Positions 35,490 to 43,859 of a stretch of DNA of 64,000 nucleotides are shown in pieces. The notes below the pieces were generated by a model that was not told the origin of the DNA, made no database searches, and saw nothing but the letters and a program-made list of their open reading frames with translations. A program made the translations under genes and the position numbers. Source of the DNA: Paenibacillus chitinolyticus NBRC 15660 (GTDB lineage Bacteria; Bacillota; Bacilli; Paenibacillales; NBRC-103111); assembly GCF_000739915.1 (NCBI RefSeq), contig NZ_BBJT01000009.1, positions 177,303-241,302 on the forward strand, given 5' to 3'. How positions within the stretch are numbered: position 1 is the stretch's first letter; each line of letters begins with the position of its first letter.

Positions 35490-36044
35490 GTGAAAATAGT
35501 CAGGGAAGTATTGGGTTGGGCCGGTTCCATCGGCATTTCGTTCGCTCTCGTTCTGTTTATCGGTATTTTCGTTTTTCAGCCTTACAAAGTCGACGGACAT
35601 TCCATGGATCCCACGCTTCAGGATGAACAGCGCATTTACATCTCGAAGCTGACGCATACCTTTGCCCAGGAACCGGCATACGGGGACATCGTCGTGATCG
35701 ACAGCCGGGTGGACCGTCCCCGCACGTTTAAGGACAGCTTTATGGAGCAGCCGGTTATACAATGGATTGCAGGCAGCGCGAAAGAGAAGACTTTTTTCGT
35801 CAAAAGGGTGATCGGTAAAGCGGGGGACGTCCTGGAATTCAAAGATCATCAGGTATACCGGAACGGACAGGTGCTGTCCGAGCCGTATTTGAAAGAAACG
35901 ATGCAGTTCGTTTCGGATAAGAAATGGACGGTGCCCGAAGGTCATGTTTTCGTGATGGGAGATAACCGCAACGACAGTTGGGACAGCCGCAACATCGGAT
36001 TTATCCCGCTTGATCATGTGATGGGTGTCAAAAAACTGCCGTAA
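35490..36044 (+). CDS. lepB: type I signal peptidase
   Basis: A 184-residue membrane-anchored signal peptidase with one N-terminal transmembrane helix (about 10-30). The catalytic Ser38 lies in GHSMDPTL and the general base Lys105 in FVKRVIG; the C-terminal box VMGDNRNDSWDSR is present. It starts at GTG 35490 after AAAGGA. It is one of two type I signal peptidases in the window; this one is in the accessory block with its own promoter. Confidence 0.93.
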   Translation: MKIVREVLGWAGSIGISFALVLFIGIFVFQPYKVDGHSMDPTLQDEQRIYISKLTHTFAQEPAYGDIVVIDSRVDRPRTFKDSFMEQPVIQWIAGSAKEKTFFVKRVIGKAGDVLEFKDHQVYRNGQVLSEPYLKETMQFVSDKKWTVPEGHVFVMGDNRNDSWDSRNIGFIPLDHVMGVKKLP

Positions 36045-36110
36045 CCGTTTGCGGAAGCATCGGCAAAGGTCTGCTTGCAAGCGGCGGCTGATACCGAAAA
36101 GGGGATTAGT

Positions 36111-36668
36111 ATGAGAACACCTACGGATGATCAGGCCTGGTACAGTTATCCCGGGATGGTGGCCGTCGTGACTTCACGCTATGGAGGCCGGCAAAATGTG
36201 ATGGCTTCCGGGTGGCACACCTACATAGGCTCCTCTCCCGGCATATATGGAATTTCTTTGAGAAAAGAGACGCATACTTACTCGCTGATAGAGAAGAGCG
36301 GCGTATTCGGTGTTCATTTTCTTCCGAGTTCGAAGTCGGAGCTCATACAGGCGGTGGGAACGTTCAGTGGAAGAGATATGGACAAGTACAAGGAGCTGGG
36401 CATTGCTTATGACAACGGACTTGCGGCGGATATTCCTGTTTTGAGGGATGCGTATTATGCTTACGAGTGCAGAGTCATGGATATCCGGACTTACGGGGAC
36501 CATGAATGGATTGCCGGAGAAATTCTTCAGCGGTATAAGGATGAAGAATTGTTCTTGGACAACGGGCTGCCTGATTTGGGCAAGCTTCAAATTCCTTTGT
36601 ACATGGGAAGGTCTACCTACCGTATCGTGGAGGAAAACACGAAAGAAGCGCGGCATCTGTTCGGATAG
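36111..36668 (+). CDS. flavin reductase-like (FMN-binding split barrel) protein
   Basis: A 185-residue protein with the split-barrel pattern: SYPGMVAVVTSRYGGRQNVMASGW near the N-terminus, GISLRKETHTYSLIEKSGVFGVHFLPSS, and the distal YECRVMDIRTYGDHEWIAGEI. Such proteins reduce flavins or bind FMN in redox reactions. AAAAGGGGA (36097-36105) supports ATG 36111 over the longer frame from 36075. The partner and substrate are unknown. It follows the signal peptidase by 66 bases. Confidence 0.85.
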   Translation: MRTPTDDQAWYSYPGMVAVVTSRYGGRQNVMASGWHTYIGSSPGIYGISLRKETHTYSLIEKSGVFGVHFLPSSKSELIQAVGTFSGRDMDKYKELGIAYDNGLAADIPVLRDAYYAYECRVMDIRTYGDHEWIAGEILQRYKDEELFLDNGLPDLGKLQIPLYMGRSTYRIVEENTKEARHLFG

Positions 36669-36695
36669 GCCCGTTCGTGCATAGGAGAAAAACAA

Positions 36696-36720
36696 ACCGC
36701 CCCGCTTAGCGAGGCGGTTG
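36696..36720. terminator. hairpin between the flavin reductase-like and acetyltransferase genes
   Basis: AACCGCC (36696-36702) pairs with GGCGGTT (36714-36720), with an inner CGC/GCG. The T-rich tract after it is interrupted, so efficiency may be modest. Confidence 0.55.
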
Positions 36721-36784
36721 TTCTGTTTGTGGTTTGCGGTTGTTGCAGGGGCGTAAAGGCCGGTCCGGGACGTCCGGAAACGAC

Positions 36785-37252
36785 TCAACGGACCGCCTTT
36801 TGAAAGAGGCTAATATAAAAATCCGGCGCGACTTCCAGATCCCGGTCATGCTTGTAACCGTTTTTGGCATAAAGATTTTTCGCCGGAACATTGTCCTTTC
36901 CCGTCGCTACTTTAAATAGCGAGACGTGGCCCATGTCGGACTCCAGTGTGTTTAAGAGCTGCTGGGCGATGCCTTTTTTGAAATGATCCGGGTGGACGAC
37001 CATCCGGCAAATCGTAACCGTTTCTTCTTCGACCGTGCAGGAAACGGCCCCGGCAAGCTGATTATCGAGGAAATAGCCTCTAAATTGTTCGCCGCATGCC
37101 TGAAACTCCTCGAAAGTTTCTTTTAACGGCGGAATTTCATAGAAATTAATAAGTTTAGCTTCAATTAAGTAAGATTCCCGTTGTAATTCATACAGGCTGC
37201 GTACGAGCCCGGTGTCGTTAAAATCAATGGTTCGAATAGTGCCTTCGCTCAA
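36785..37252 (-). CDS. GNAT family N-acetyltransferase
   Basis: A protein of about 155 residues with the GNAT core: the acetyl-CoA loop is in VVHPDHFKKGIAQQLLNTLE and the C-terminal KNLYAKNGY is typical. The start is uncertain. TTG 37252 has GAGGTGA at ideal spacing, whereas the longer GTG at 37261 overlaps that site. The acceptor substrate is not predictable. It stands alone on the reverse strand. Confidence 0.85.
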   Translation of the reverse strand: MSEGTIRTIDFNDTGLVRSLYELQRESYLIEAKLINFYEIPPLKETFEEFQACGEQFRGYFLDNQLAGAVSCTVEEETVTICRMVVHPDHFKKGIAQQLLNTLESDMGHVSLFKVATGKDNVPAKNLYAKNGYKHDRDLEVAPDFYISLFQKAVR

Positions 37253-37379
37253 ATTGGTCACCTCGTAAGATTATTTGAATGATTTCTATCATACGGAGCG
37301 GGGATTTTAATTTACATGGAAGCTTTAACTATAACCAATCTTTCCGGCGGTTTACTTTACAGTCTGAATGAAAGTAAAA

Positions 37380-37410
37380 CCCCCGTGCCATTAGGCCGGG
37401 GGGATTTTTA
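37380..37410. terminator. terminator overlapping the end of the lipoprotein gene
   Basis: CCCCC (37380-37384) and GGGGG pair with an inner GCC/GGC segment and an ATTA loop; T4 follows on the reverse strand and T5 on the forward strand. A near-copy lies at 37980-38010. Confidence 0.6.
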
Positions 37411-37872
37411 GATTGAAGTGTCAACTTGGAACTCAACTTTTTTATAACCGTCCAGCTTATCAATAGATACGAACTGAACAGTTTTGCTTTCACCTTTTTT
37501 CATCCCTTCAACGCCGCCTTGTGCGATCCCTAGACGTTTTTCGTCTTTATCATAAAGTACTGCACTCAGAATGGCTGCTTGAATATCTTTATCTCCGGTA
37601 TTTTGTACTTTAGCCGTTACCATCCACATTCCGGCCGATTCTTTTACGGATACTCCCGTAATTTTAAAGTCTCCAGCCGTATACTCGCCCTCTTTAGCTT
37701 TAGGAGCTTCGGTAGGTTTTGTTGTAGTTTCCGGAGTCGCTTTAGGAGTTTCGCTAGGAGCGGTACTAGCAGTCGGTGTTGTTGTCTGTGATGAGGTTTT
37801 AGCCGGTTGTTCTGAACTGCAGCCAGCGGCTAAAACCAGGGCGGCGACGGATACAAAAAGAATCTTCTTCAT
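37408..37872 (-). CDS. secreted lipoprotein with FxLYD-like domain
   Basis: A 154-residue protein with a lipoprotein signal peptide (MKKILFVSVAALVLAAGC, lipobox LAAGC with Cys18). A Thr/Pro/Ala-rich linker (about 20-60) leads to a small beta-domain (WMVTAKVQNTGDKD, AILSAVLYDKDEKRLG) typical of the FxLYD type. The molecular role is unknown; such domains occur on Gram-positive surface proteins. Confidence 0.85.
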   Translation of the reverse strand: MKKILFVSVAALVLAAGCSSEQPAKTSSQTTTPTASTAPSETPKATPETTTKPTEAPKAKEGEYTAGDFKITGVSVKESAGMWMVTAKVQNTGDKDIQAAILSAVLYDKDEKRLGIAQGGVEGMKKGESKTVQFVSIDKLDGYKKVEFQVDTSI

Positions 37873-37979
37873 TTTCTCCCCCTATGAACGTAAACCATAT
37901 TTAAAATACAATTGCTAGTTTACCAGATGCAGGGAATTATATCCATATGATTTGAGACTTTCTGTATTATAGCGAAGAT

Positions 37980-38010
37980 ACCCCCGTGCCTAATGGCCGG
38001 GAGCTTTTTT
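37980..38010. repeat. near-copy of the lipoprotein terminator hairpin
   Basis: CCCCCGTGCC-TAAT-GGCCGGGAG here resembles CCCCCGTGCC-ATTA-GGCCGGGGG at 37380-37402. It is followed by seven Ts on the forward strand, although no forward gene precedes it. The two copies flank the lipoprotein gene. Confidence 0.5.
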
Positions 38011-38016
38011 TCTGCA

Positions 38017-38148
38017 TCACTTCCGAGGGACGAATCGAAAGATTGAATATTTCTCCGGTTCACTGGTTTTCCTTATATATTCTTGTGCTTCAAGTTCGGT
38101 CAGACATTCGGCTACTACTCGATTTGACCGAATAATAATGTATGGCAA
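38017..38148 (-). CDS. small unknown protein of 43 residues
   Basis: The frame starts at TTG 38148, preceded at good spacing by AGAGGTG, and ends at TGA 38019-38017. It encodes MPYIIIRSNRVVAECLTELE and continues to a basic end (FRFVPRK). The pattern of a beta strand, a Cys-containing helix and a basic tail looks protein-like, and it resembles small proteins found in mobile or phage-derived DNA. I do not recognise a family. It is shorter than most automatic cutoffs. Confidence 0.5.
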   Translation of the reverse strand: MPYIIIRSNRVVAECLTELEAQEYIRKTSEPEKYSIFRFVPRK

Positions 38149-38368
38149 GTGACACACCTCTATCTATTTTATTCGTTCCACCTCAACAAAAGAGGAAGAA
38201 TAGGACAGCTACGTAAAACAATAGGCCAAAGAAGATCATGTGGCCGCCGAGTTCGCCTTTATCAAATCTCTTTTTCATTTTCAACCGACGATCATATAGA
38301 TTACATTAATTGTAAACTAATTGACCTAATTGGGTCAAAATTTCCGTATGGAGAGAGCATAAATCGCT

Positions 38369-38596
38369 CTACCACCGCTTACCTTGTTCGTCTGCCCATA
38401 CATAAAGGTCATCAATAGTGCAATCCAGGATTATCGCGGCCTCCTTTGATTTGGTTAAGGATAAATGCCGTATTCCCTTTACGACCTTATGGATAAAGGC
38501 ATCCGAAACATCGAGTCGTCGGGCTAGTTGAGTTTGTGTCATTCCGGCTTGTGCCAGGAGTTCAGGCAAGCGGCTCCTCTCGATACGGAGCGCCAA
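38369..38596 (-). CDS. small XRE family helix-turn-helix regulator
   Basis: A 75-residue DNA-binding protein: MTQTQLARRLDVSDAFIHKV is the XRE/Cro helix-turn-helix and IILDCTIDDLYVW the C-terminal helix. Translation begins at TTG 38596 after AAGGAGGT. It consists of the DNA-binding domain only, like phage Cro-type or plasmid regulators. An inverted repeat lies at its likely promoter. Upstream and downstream DNA is AT-rich compared with the flanking core genes, which hints at transfer. Confidence 0.85.
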   Translation of the reverse strand: MALRIERSRLPELLAQAGMTQTQLARRLDVSDAFIHKVVKGIRHLSLTKSKEAAIILDCTIDDLYVWADEQGKRW

Positions 38597-38650
38597 AGAA
38601 ACGTACCTCCTTCGCGGACAAATTCATGGTGTCTGGTAAATTGTATCATG

Positions 38651-38682
38651 CTTATTTCAAACAGGTAAACGACCCTGTCAAA
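38651..38682. promoter_or_regulatory. candidate XRE operator
   Basis: ACAGG (38661-38665) and CCTGT (38674-38678) form an inverted repeat with an eight-base spacer, extended by TTTCAA and CAAAT flanks. It lies just upstream of a reverse-strand TACAAT (38645-38640) that could be the -10 of the XRE gene. Confidence 0.45.
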
Positions 38683-38858
38683 TAGGTGCATATCTATAGA
38701 AGAAACGGTAAAATTTTTTATATGAACAAAAGCGCATGGCACAGCAGAAAAACAAATGACTTGCCGCCTTTTTTGCCACCTTATGAGGATTTTGAAAAAT
38801 AAAATAAAATTAAGAATGAGTAAAACCCTTGATTTATATGGACTTATAAATAAAAATC

Positions 38859-38882
38859 GGCCCCCGTATCACTACGAGGGCC
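38859..38882 (+). terminator. hairpin in the gap before rsmD
   Basis: GGCCC (38859-38863) pairs with GGGCC (38878-38882) and CGTA with TACG inside, with a single C-A mismatch. Only TTT follows. Confidence 0.4.
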
Positions 38883-39032
38883 TTTCATGGGAGAGGAGAA
38901 ACCGGACGAAGAGCTTATGGGGAAACGTAAGTCTTCTCCGCGGTTGTCTACGACACTTTTGATGTCGATAATTCAAGGATATCCGAAAAAAAGACAGGCT
39001 ATACCCAGACAGGAAATTTTTTTCAAGCCTTT

Positions 39033-39062
39033 TTGTGCAACGAACAAAGATTGTGGTACGAT
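39033..39062 (+). promoter_or_regulatory. sigma-A promoter of rsmD-coaD
   Basis: TTGTGC (39033-39038), 18 bases, TACGAT (39057-39062), about 40 bases before the rsmD ATG. Confidence 0.55.
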
Positions 39063-39104
39063 AACAGAAAACCGACAAGAACATGACAGTGGGGAATTCA
39101 GCGT

Positions 39105-39671
39105 ATGAGAGTGATTTCTGGAAGCGCCCGGGGCCGTTCTTTAAAAGCCGTACCCGGGATGAGCACGCGTCCGACGACCGATAAGGTCAAGGAGGCGATC
39201 TTTTCGATGATCGGGCCTTACTTTGAGGGGGGCGAGGGGCTGGATCTGTTCGCCGGTACCGGCGGCCTTGGGATAGAGGCTTTGAGCCGAGGGCTGGACA
39301 CATGCATATTTATCGACCTGGAGAAAAAAAGTCTGGATACCGTGCGCCACAATCTGGAGGTTACCGGATTGACGGATCGTGCGGAAATATACCGCAATGA
39401 TGCGGGACGGGCACTGAAAGCTCTGGAAAAACGGGGTAAGCAGTTCGGGCTTGTTTTCCTGGACCCGCCTTACCGGTTTAAAATTACCGGAGAACTTATG
39501 CAAAAGATGAAAGGATTGGGACTGCTCGAGCAGGGGGCGACGATCGTGGTGGAACATGACGCCGCGGATAAGCTTCCGGAGGTTTTCGAGGGTTTTGTCA
39601 TGCAGCGGCGAGCCGATTACGGGGATACGGCCGTGACCTTGTACACTTTTGAAAACACCGGGCTGAACTGA
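39105..39671 (+). CDS. rsmD: 16S rRNA (guanine-966-N2)-methyltransferase RsmD
   Basis: A 188-residue SAM-dependent methyltransferase starting MRVISGSARGRSLKAVPG, the RsmD/YlbH signature. SAM-binding LDLFAGTGGLGIEALSRG and catalytic FLDPPY are present. It methylates G966 of 16S rRNA during 30S assembly. coaD follows after 30 bases, the ylbH-coaD order of B. subtilis. Confidence 0.95.
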   Translation: MRVISGSARGRSLKAVPGMSTRPTTDKVKEAIFSMIGPYFEGGEGLDLFAGTGGLGIEALSRGLDTCIFIDLEKKSLDTVRHNLEVTGLTDRAEIYRNDAGRALKALEKRGKQFGLVFLDPPYRFKITGELMQKMKGLGLLEQGATIVVEHDAADKLPEVFEGFVMQRRADYGDTAVTLYTFENTGLN

Positions 39672-40214
<543 letters not shown>

Positions 40215-40263
40215 GACCAGGAAGGCTGCCGGGCGCAGGCTTCCTCCTTCTATTAAGGGCCTG

Positions 40264-41562
40264 TCAGGCTTTAGGGCCCGCATGAAGTCTTCGCTGCGCA
40301 AATGCATGCAGTGCGTAGGACAGAATGCAGCCTGCAGCCAGCACGAGCAGAAGAAGGCCAAGCTGCGCGAAGGCAGGCATCCAAACGTTTAAGGAAGAAA
40401 ACAAAAACCTTTCTCCTGTCTCAGCTATAGGGGGGAGTGTTCCCGAGACTTCAAGCGTTTGCCGTCCGGAAGATACAGATGGAAACAAACCGCTTGTGAA
40501 ACGCCATAACAGAAGAACAAGCAGGTACGAAAAGGAGGCGTGAAGCAGGCGCGCCATCAGAAAAGGGAGATACCGCAGACCGGCGCCGTAGGCGGCGCTC
40601 AGGGCCTGGGCGTGGGAAGATAACCCGCCGAACCCTAGAAAAGCCGCGATTAAGGCGAGTTTGATGCTCTGTGGCAGCGCCTGCTCTCCGGCCGCGGCAT
40701 GAGCGCCCAAGTGAAGCTCGAATAAGCCGGAGGCCAGATGATGCAGCAGGTCCGGCCCTACGGGCAGTCCGAGGAGTCCGCCGGCGGCTTGGAGCATATC
40801 GGGCATTGTCAGCATGTGAATGATGACCGAGAAAATCATAATATAGCCGCCGATGACCATCAGCGACTGCACCGAAGCCGTGACGGCCTCGCCGAGCAGT
40901 TGGCCGAACGCTCGGCCGTCCTCGCTGCGGGCGCGGGCCAGGCTGCCTGCGGCCTGCCGCCACAGGGGAGCGCCGGAAGCCCCGCTCCCCGCCCCGCGGC
41001 GCTTTACGGGCGCGGGCGCGCCCGCCGGCTTCTTCTGCCGCGGCAGCACGAAGCCGAGCAGCAGCGCGCCGCCGTAATGCGCGCCGGCCAGCAGCAGCCC
41101 CAGGCGCGGGCTGTGCAGGAACCCGGTGCCGATCACAGTGACGATCAGCACCGGGCTTGCCAGATGCGACAGCGCCAGCAGGCGTTCGCCTTCGCCGCGC
41201 GTAAGCAGCTTCCGGCCGCGGAGCTTGGCCGTGAAGAGGGCGCCGCTCGGAAAGCCGCCCAGGGCTCCCGCGGCGAGCGCCAGACCGCCCGTGCCCGGCA
41301 AGCGGAGCAGGAGCCGTGCGAGCGGCTCCAGCAGGGTGCCGAGGGCGTGCACGACACCGAAACCGAGCAGCAGCTCGGTAAGAATCATAAACGGCAGCAG
41401 CGCCGGGAATACGATATTCCACCAGATCGTGATGCCCTCCAGGGATGCCTGGAGCGCCTTGTCCGGAAAAGCGATAATCGACGCGACCAGGGCGGCCGCA
41501 AGACTGCCGAGCAGAAGCGTGGTACGATACCCGCCGCCGCGGTGCGTTAGGGATTTCGGCAT
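40264..41562 (-). CDS. ylbJ: sporulation integral membrane protein YlbJ
   Basis: A polytopic membrane protein of 432 residues with the two nucleoside-recognition (Gate) domain halves of YlbJ. Landmarks are WWNIVFPALLPFMILTELLLGFGVV, GGFPSGALFTAKL and GGYIMIFSVIIHML. In B. subtilis ylbJ is a mother-cell sporulation gene next to coaD. GAGGTG precedes the ATG at 41562. Here it is convergent with coaD and divergent from ylbL. A hydrophilic loop rich in Arg, Ala and Gly (about 185-215) is long. Confidence 0.9.
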   Translation of the reverse strand: MPKSLTHRGGGYRTTLLLGSLAAALVASIIAFPDKALQASLEGITIWWNIVFPALLPFMILTELLLGFGVVHALGTLLEPLARLLLRLPGTGGLALAAGALGGFPSGALFTAKLRGRKLLTRGEGERLLALSHLASPVLIVTVIGTGFLHSPRLGLLLAGAHYGGALLLGFVLPRQKKPAGAPAPVKRRGAGSGASGAPLWRQAAGSLARARSEDGRAFGQLLGEAVTASVQSLMVIGGYIMIFSVIIHMLTMPDMLQAAGGLLGLPVGPDLLHHLASGLFELHLGAHAAAGEQALPQSIKLALIAAFLGFGGLSSHAQALSAAYGAGLRYLPFLMARLLHASFSYLLVLLLWRFTSGLFPSVSSGRQTLEVSGTLPPIAETGERFLFSSLNVWMPAFAQLGLLLLVLAAGCILSYALHAFAQRRLHAGPKA

Positions 41563-41691
41563 GTAAACACCTCGATTCGTTTGCTACATGTGTACGCCGG
41601 ACCGAAGATGTTTAGACCAAGCCCGCCCCGCATACACTAACAAACATCCATTCTCCGATTTTCGGAAACGGAACGGGAGGGAACCCTTGAA

Positions 41692-42876
41692 ATGAACGAC
41701 AAAAATCATGAAAACCAGCGTTACAACGAAGAACGGGAACAAGAAGAAAGCGAACGGGAAGTCGGCTTCGAGAACGGGGACGATGCCCGGGAGAGGCCCG
41801 TCATCCGCAGGGCGCATCCGCAGAGGGGTTCCAGGCGTTTTTTCACTTCGCTTCTTGTGGGCTTTCTCTGCTTTGTTATCCTGTTTTACGTTCCTCTGCC
41901 CTTTTTTATTTATATGCCCGGTACGGCTGAGGCCGTTCACCCGATGGTCAGCGTCCCCAAGAGCAACAATACCGATGAGAAAGGCTCGCTTATGCTCGTG
42001 ACGGTCCGGGTGGCCAATGCGAACGTGGTGACGTATCTGTGGTCCCTGGCCAACAAATACGACGAACTTCAGCTTAAGAAAGACGTTCTCCGGGGGATGT
42101 CCGAGAAAGATTACAGCCAGCAGCAGCAGTTCGTCATGCTGACTTCTCAAAGCGACGCGATCCAGACCGCATACAAGAAGGCGGGCGTTCCTTTCCATAT
42201 AAAAGGAGAGGGCGTCATGGTCACGGGCCTCTCGCCGGGTCTTCCCGCGGAGAAAGTCATGCAGGCCGGAGACAAGGTCACCAAAGCGGACGAGAAGGAC
42301 ATCAAAACTTCTCAGGACCTTTTCGCCTTTCTGGAAAACAAGAAAGAAGGAGACACCGTCACGCTGACCTTCATCCGCGGGGATAAAGAGATGACGGCGC
42401 CGCTCACGCTGGCCAAGCTGCCGCCCGATAAAGACACGGGCAAGAGCCGCGTGGGAATCGGGATTACGATGGCCGAAATGCAAAGTGTCCAGGCGGACGA
42501 TCCCTCCAAGCAAGTGACCATTAAAGCGGGCGAAATAGGCGGGCCCTCGGCAGGTCTGATGTTTTCTCTGGAGATTTACAACCAGCTGCTTCCCGAGGAC
42601 ATCACGAAGGGGCACAAAATCGCGGGAACCGGAACGATCGACACGGAAGGCAAAGTAGGCGTTATCGGCGGGATCAAGCATAAAGTCATCGCGGCCGACC
42701 GCGAAGGAGCCGAGATCTTTTTTGCTCCCCAGGATCTCAAAACAGACAAAGGTACGATCTACAATTACACGGATGCTTTGGCCCGCGCCAAGGAAATCGG
42801 AACGAAGATGAAGATCGTTCCCGTCGAGACGATGGACGACGCCCTAAAGTATTTGGCGGAGCTTCCTCCGAAATGA
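41692..42876 (+). CDS. ylbL: YlbL/SepM family membrane Lon-like serine protease with PDZ domain
   Basis: A 394-residue protein with a charged cytosolic N-terminus (1-48), one transmembrane helix (about 50-72), a PDZ domain (about 165-235) and a C-terminal Lon-type protease domain. The catalytic Ser is in GGPSAGL near residue 284 and the Lys in GIKHKVIAADREG near 330. Homologues act in envelope or peptide-pheromone processing. Its substrate here is unknown. It lies opposite ylbJ, as in the Bacillus cluster, and its stop overlaps the yceD promoter region. Confidence 0.92.
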   Translation: MNDKNHENQRYNEEREQEESEREVGFENGDDARERPVIRRAHPQRGSRRFFTSLLVGFLCFVILFYVPLPFFIYMPGTAEAVHPMVSVPKSNNTDEKGSLMLVTVRVANANVVTYLWSLANKYDELQLKKDVLRGMSEKDYSQQQQFVMLTSQSDAIQTAYKKAGVPFHIKGEGVMVTGLSPGLPAEKVMQAGDKVTKADEKDIKTSQDLFAFLENKKEGDTVTLTFIRGDKEMTAPLTLAKLPPDKDTGKSRVGIGITMAEMQSVQADDPSKQVTIKAGEIGGPSAGLMFSLEIYNQLLPEDITKGHKIAGTGTIDTEGKVGVIGGIKHKVIAADREGAEIFFAPQDLKTDKGTIYNYTDALARAKEIGTKMKIVPVETMDDALKYLAELPPK

Positions 42877-42906
42877 TTGACAAACCGGAAGAATAATAGC
42901 TATAAT
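42877..42906 (+). promoter_or_regulatory. strong sigma-A promoter of yceD-rpmF
   Basis: TTGACA (42877-42882), 18 bases, TATAAT (42901-42906): both hexamers are at consensus. It begins right after the ylbL stop. Confidence 0.85.
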
Positions 42907-42935
42907 TATCTTTGTTTGTTTGAGGTGATAAAAAC

Positions 42936-43451
42936 ATGTGGATTCAACTTAAAGACATCATGGCCAAAGGACAGCCTGTTGCCATCCGCGAATCGCTTAA
43001 CAGCGAAACGCTGCTGAAGGGCCGCAAGGATATTTTGTCCGCAGGACCGATCGTTACGGATCTGGAGGCGAAAGCGGCGTCCGACGTCGTGGAAGTAACC
43101 GGCCGTGTTTCCGTCGAGCTTGAGTTTGGCTGTTCCCGTTGTTTGACTCCGTTCAAGCAGACGTTGAACATTCCCTTTCGGGAAATTTTTACTTCGAAGC
43201 CGGAAGTGGAAGCGCAGGCTTCCGAGGATGAGGACGAGATCGTCCATCTGGTTTGCGAAGATAAAGTGGAATTGAACCCTTACATTGAAGAGAATATACA
43301 GCTTGAGCTGCCGCTGGCGCCGGTTTGCCGGGAAGACTGCAAAGGGCTTTGTCCCGAATGCGGAACGAACCGCAACGAACGCGACTGTGGCTGCAAGAAC
43401 GAACGGATCGACCCGAGACTGGCCGGTCTGGCTGATTTTTTCAACTCGTAG
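42936..43451 (+). CDS. yceD: YceD/YlbN family DUF177 protein
   Basis: A 171-residue protein with the DUF177 cysteine pattern: CSRCL near residue 66 and, near the C-terminus, CREDCKGLCPECG followed by DCGC. YceD proteins are encoded next to rpmF in most bacteria and have been linked to 23S rRNA or L32-associated biogenesis. GAGGTGA (42922-42928) precedes ATG 42936. It follows a consensus promoter and is 33 bases before rpmF. Confidence 0.93.
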   Translation: MWIQLKDIMAKGQPVAIRESLNSETLLKGRKDILSAGPIVTDLEAKAASDVVEVTGRVSVELEFGCSRCLTPFKQTLNIPFREIFTSKPEVEAQASEDEDEIVHLVCEDKVELNPYIEENIQLELPLAPVCREDCKGLCPECGTNRNERDCGCKNERIDPRLAGLADFFNS

Positions 43452-43484
43452 GGATATGGGGATTACGTTAAGGAGGTGGAATTC

Positions 43485-43658
43485 ATGGCAGTACCGTTCA
43501 GAAAAACATCCAAAACCCGCCGCGACAAGCGCCGTACCCACTTCAAATTGGAAGTTCCGGGCATGGTTAAGTGCGAGCAGTGTGGAGAACTGAAGCTTTC
43601 TCACCGCGTTTGCAAAAACTGCGGCACATACAAAGGCAGAGAAATCGTACAAGCTTAA
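43485..43658 (+). CDS. rpmF: 50S ribosomal protein L32
   Basis: A 57-residue basic protein ([20 protein letters not shown]) with zinc-binding CEQC and CKNC pairs near the C-terminus, so it is the zinc-containing L32 form. AAGGAGG (43470-43476) selects ATG 43485, not GTG 43476. It is co-transcribed with yceD and ended by a terminator. Confidence 0.97.
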   Translation: MAVPFRKTSKTRRDKRRTHFKLEVPGMVKCEQCGELKLSHRVCKNCGTYKGREIVQA

Positions 43659-43673
43659 TTTTATTAAGCTGAC

Positions 43674-43711
43674 AAATAGTACTTCATCTTAGGTGAGGTG
43701 CTATTTTTTTT
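43674..43711 (+). terminator. intrinsic terminator after rpmF
   Basis: A stem of about 13 bp with one wobble (43674-43686 with 43694-43706) is followed by a run of Ts. Confidence 0.8.
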
Positions 43712-43806
43712 GTCCAAAAGCTGGGAGCGAAAATCCGGTAAAGGGAGGAGCGGGGCGGATTTACCCGCAAGGCTTCCCTTTTGCACGCAAATTATATATA
43801 CTACTT

Positions 43807-43823
43807 TTAGTACTAGGTAATAA
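43807..43823. promoter_or_regulatory. FapR operator upstream of fapR
   Basis: TTAGTACTAGGTAATAA closely matches the 17-bp FapR site of B. subtilis (TTAGTACCAGATACTAA). It lies in an AT-rich stretch 37 bases before the proposed fapR start. FapR binding there would be lifted by malonyl-CoA; this is inferred from the family. Confidence 0.75.
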
Positions 43824-43859
43824 GAGGAGGCCATATTACCGGCCGTCTCCACAAGCAGG

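Larger units (their letters stand above)
38597..39104. other. 508-base AT-rich gap between the XRE gene and rsmD
   Basis: No gene was found. The region contains the XRE operator candidate (38651-38682), a hairpin at 38859-38882, two further hairpins (GGAGAA/TTCTCC with inner CTTA/TAAG at about 38893-38940, and CGACA/TGTCG near 38947-38963), and the rsmD promoter. Its AT-richness marks the end of the accessory block. Confidence 0.5.

Noticed and set aside
38149..38418. 89-codon forward frame in the AT-rich region
   Set aside because: No ribosome binding site, overlaps the XRE gene end and shows no protein-like pattern.
40738..41550. 270-codon forward frame opposite ylbJ
   Set aside because: Glu/Gln/Arg-rich shadow of the hydrophobic ylbJ sequence.
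41631..41638. CATACACT before ylbL as a sigma-E -10
   Set aside because: The -10 fits, but the sequence 14-15 bases upstream (GTTTAGA) does not resemble a sigma-E -35, and it points to ylbL instead of the sporulation gene ylbJ.
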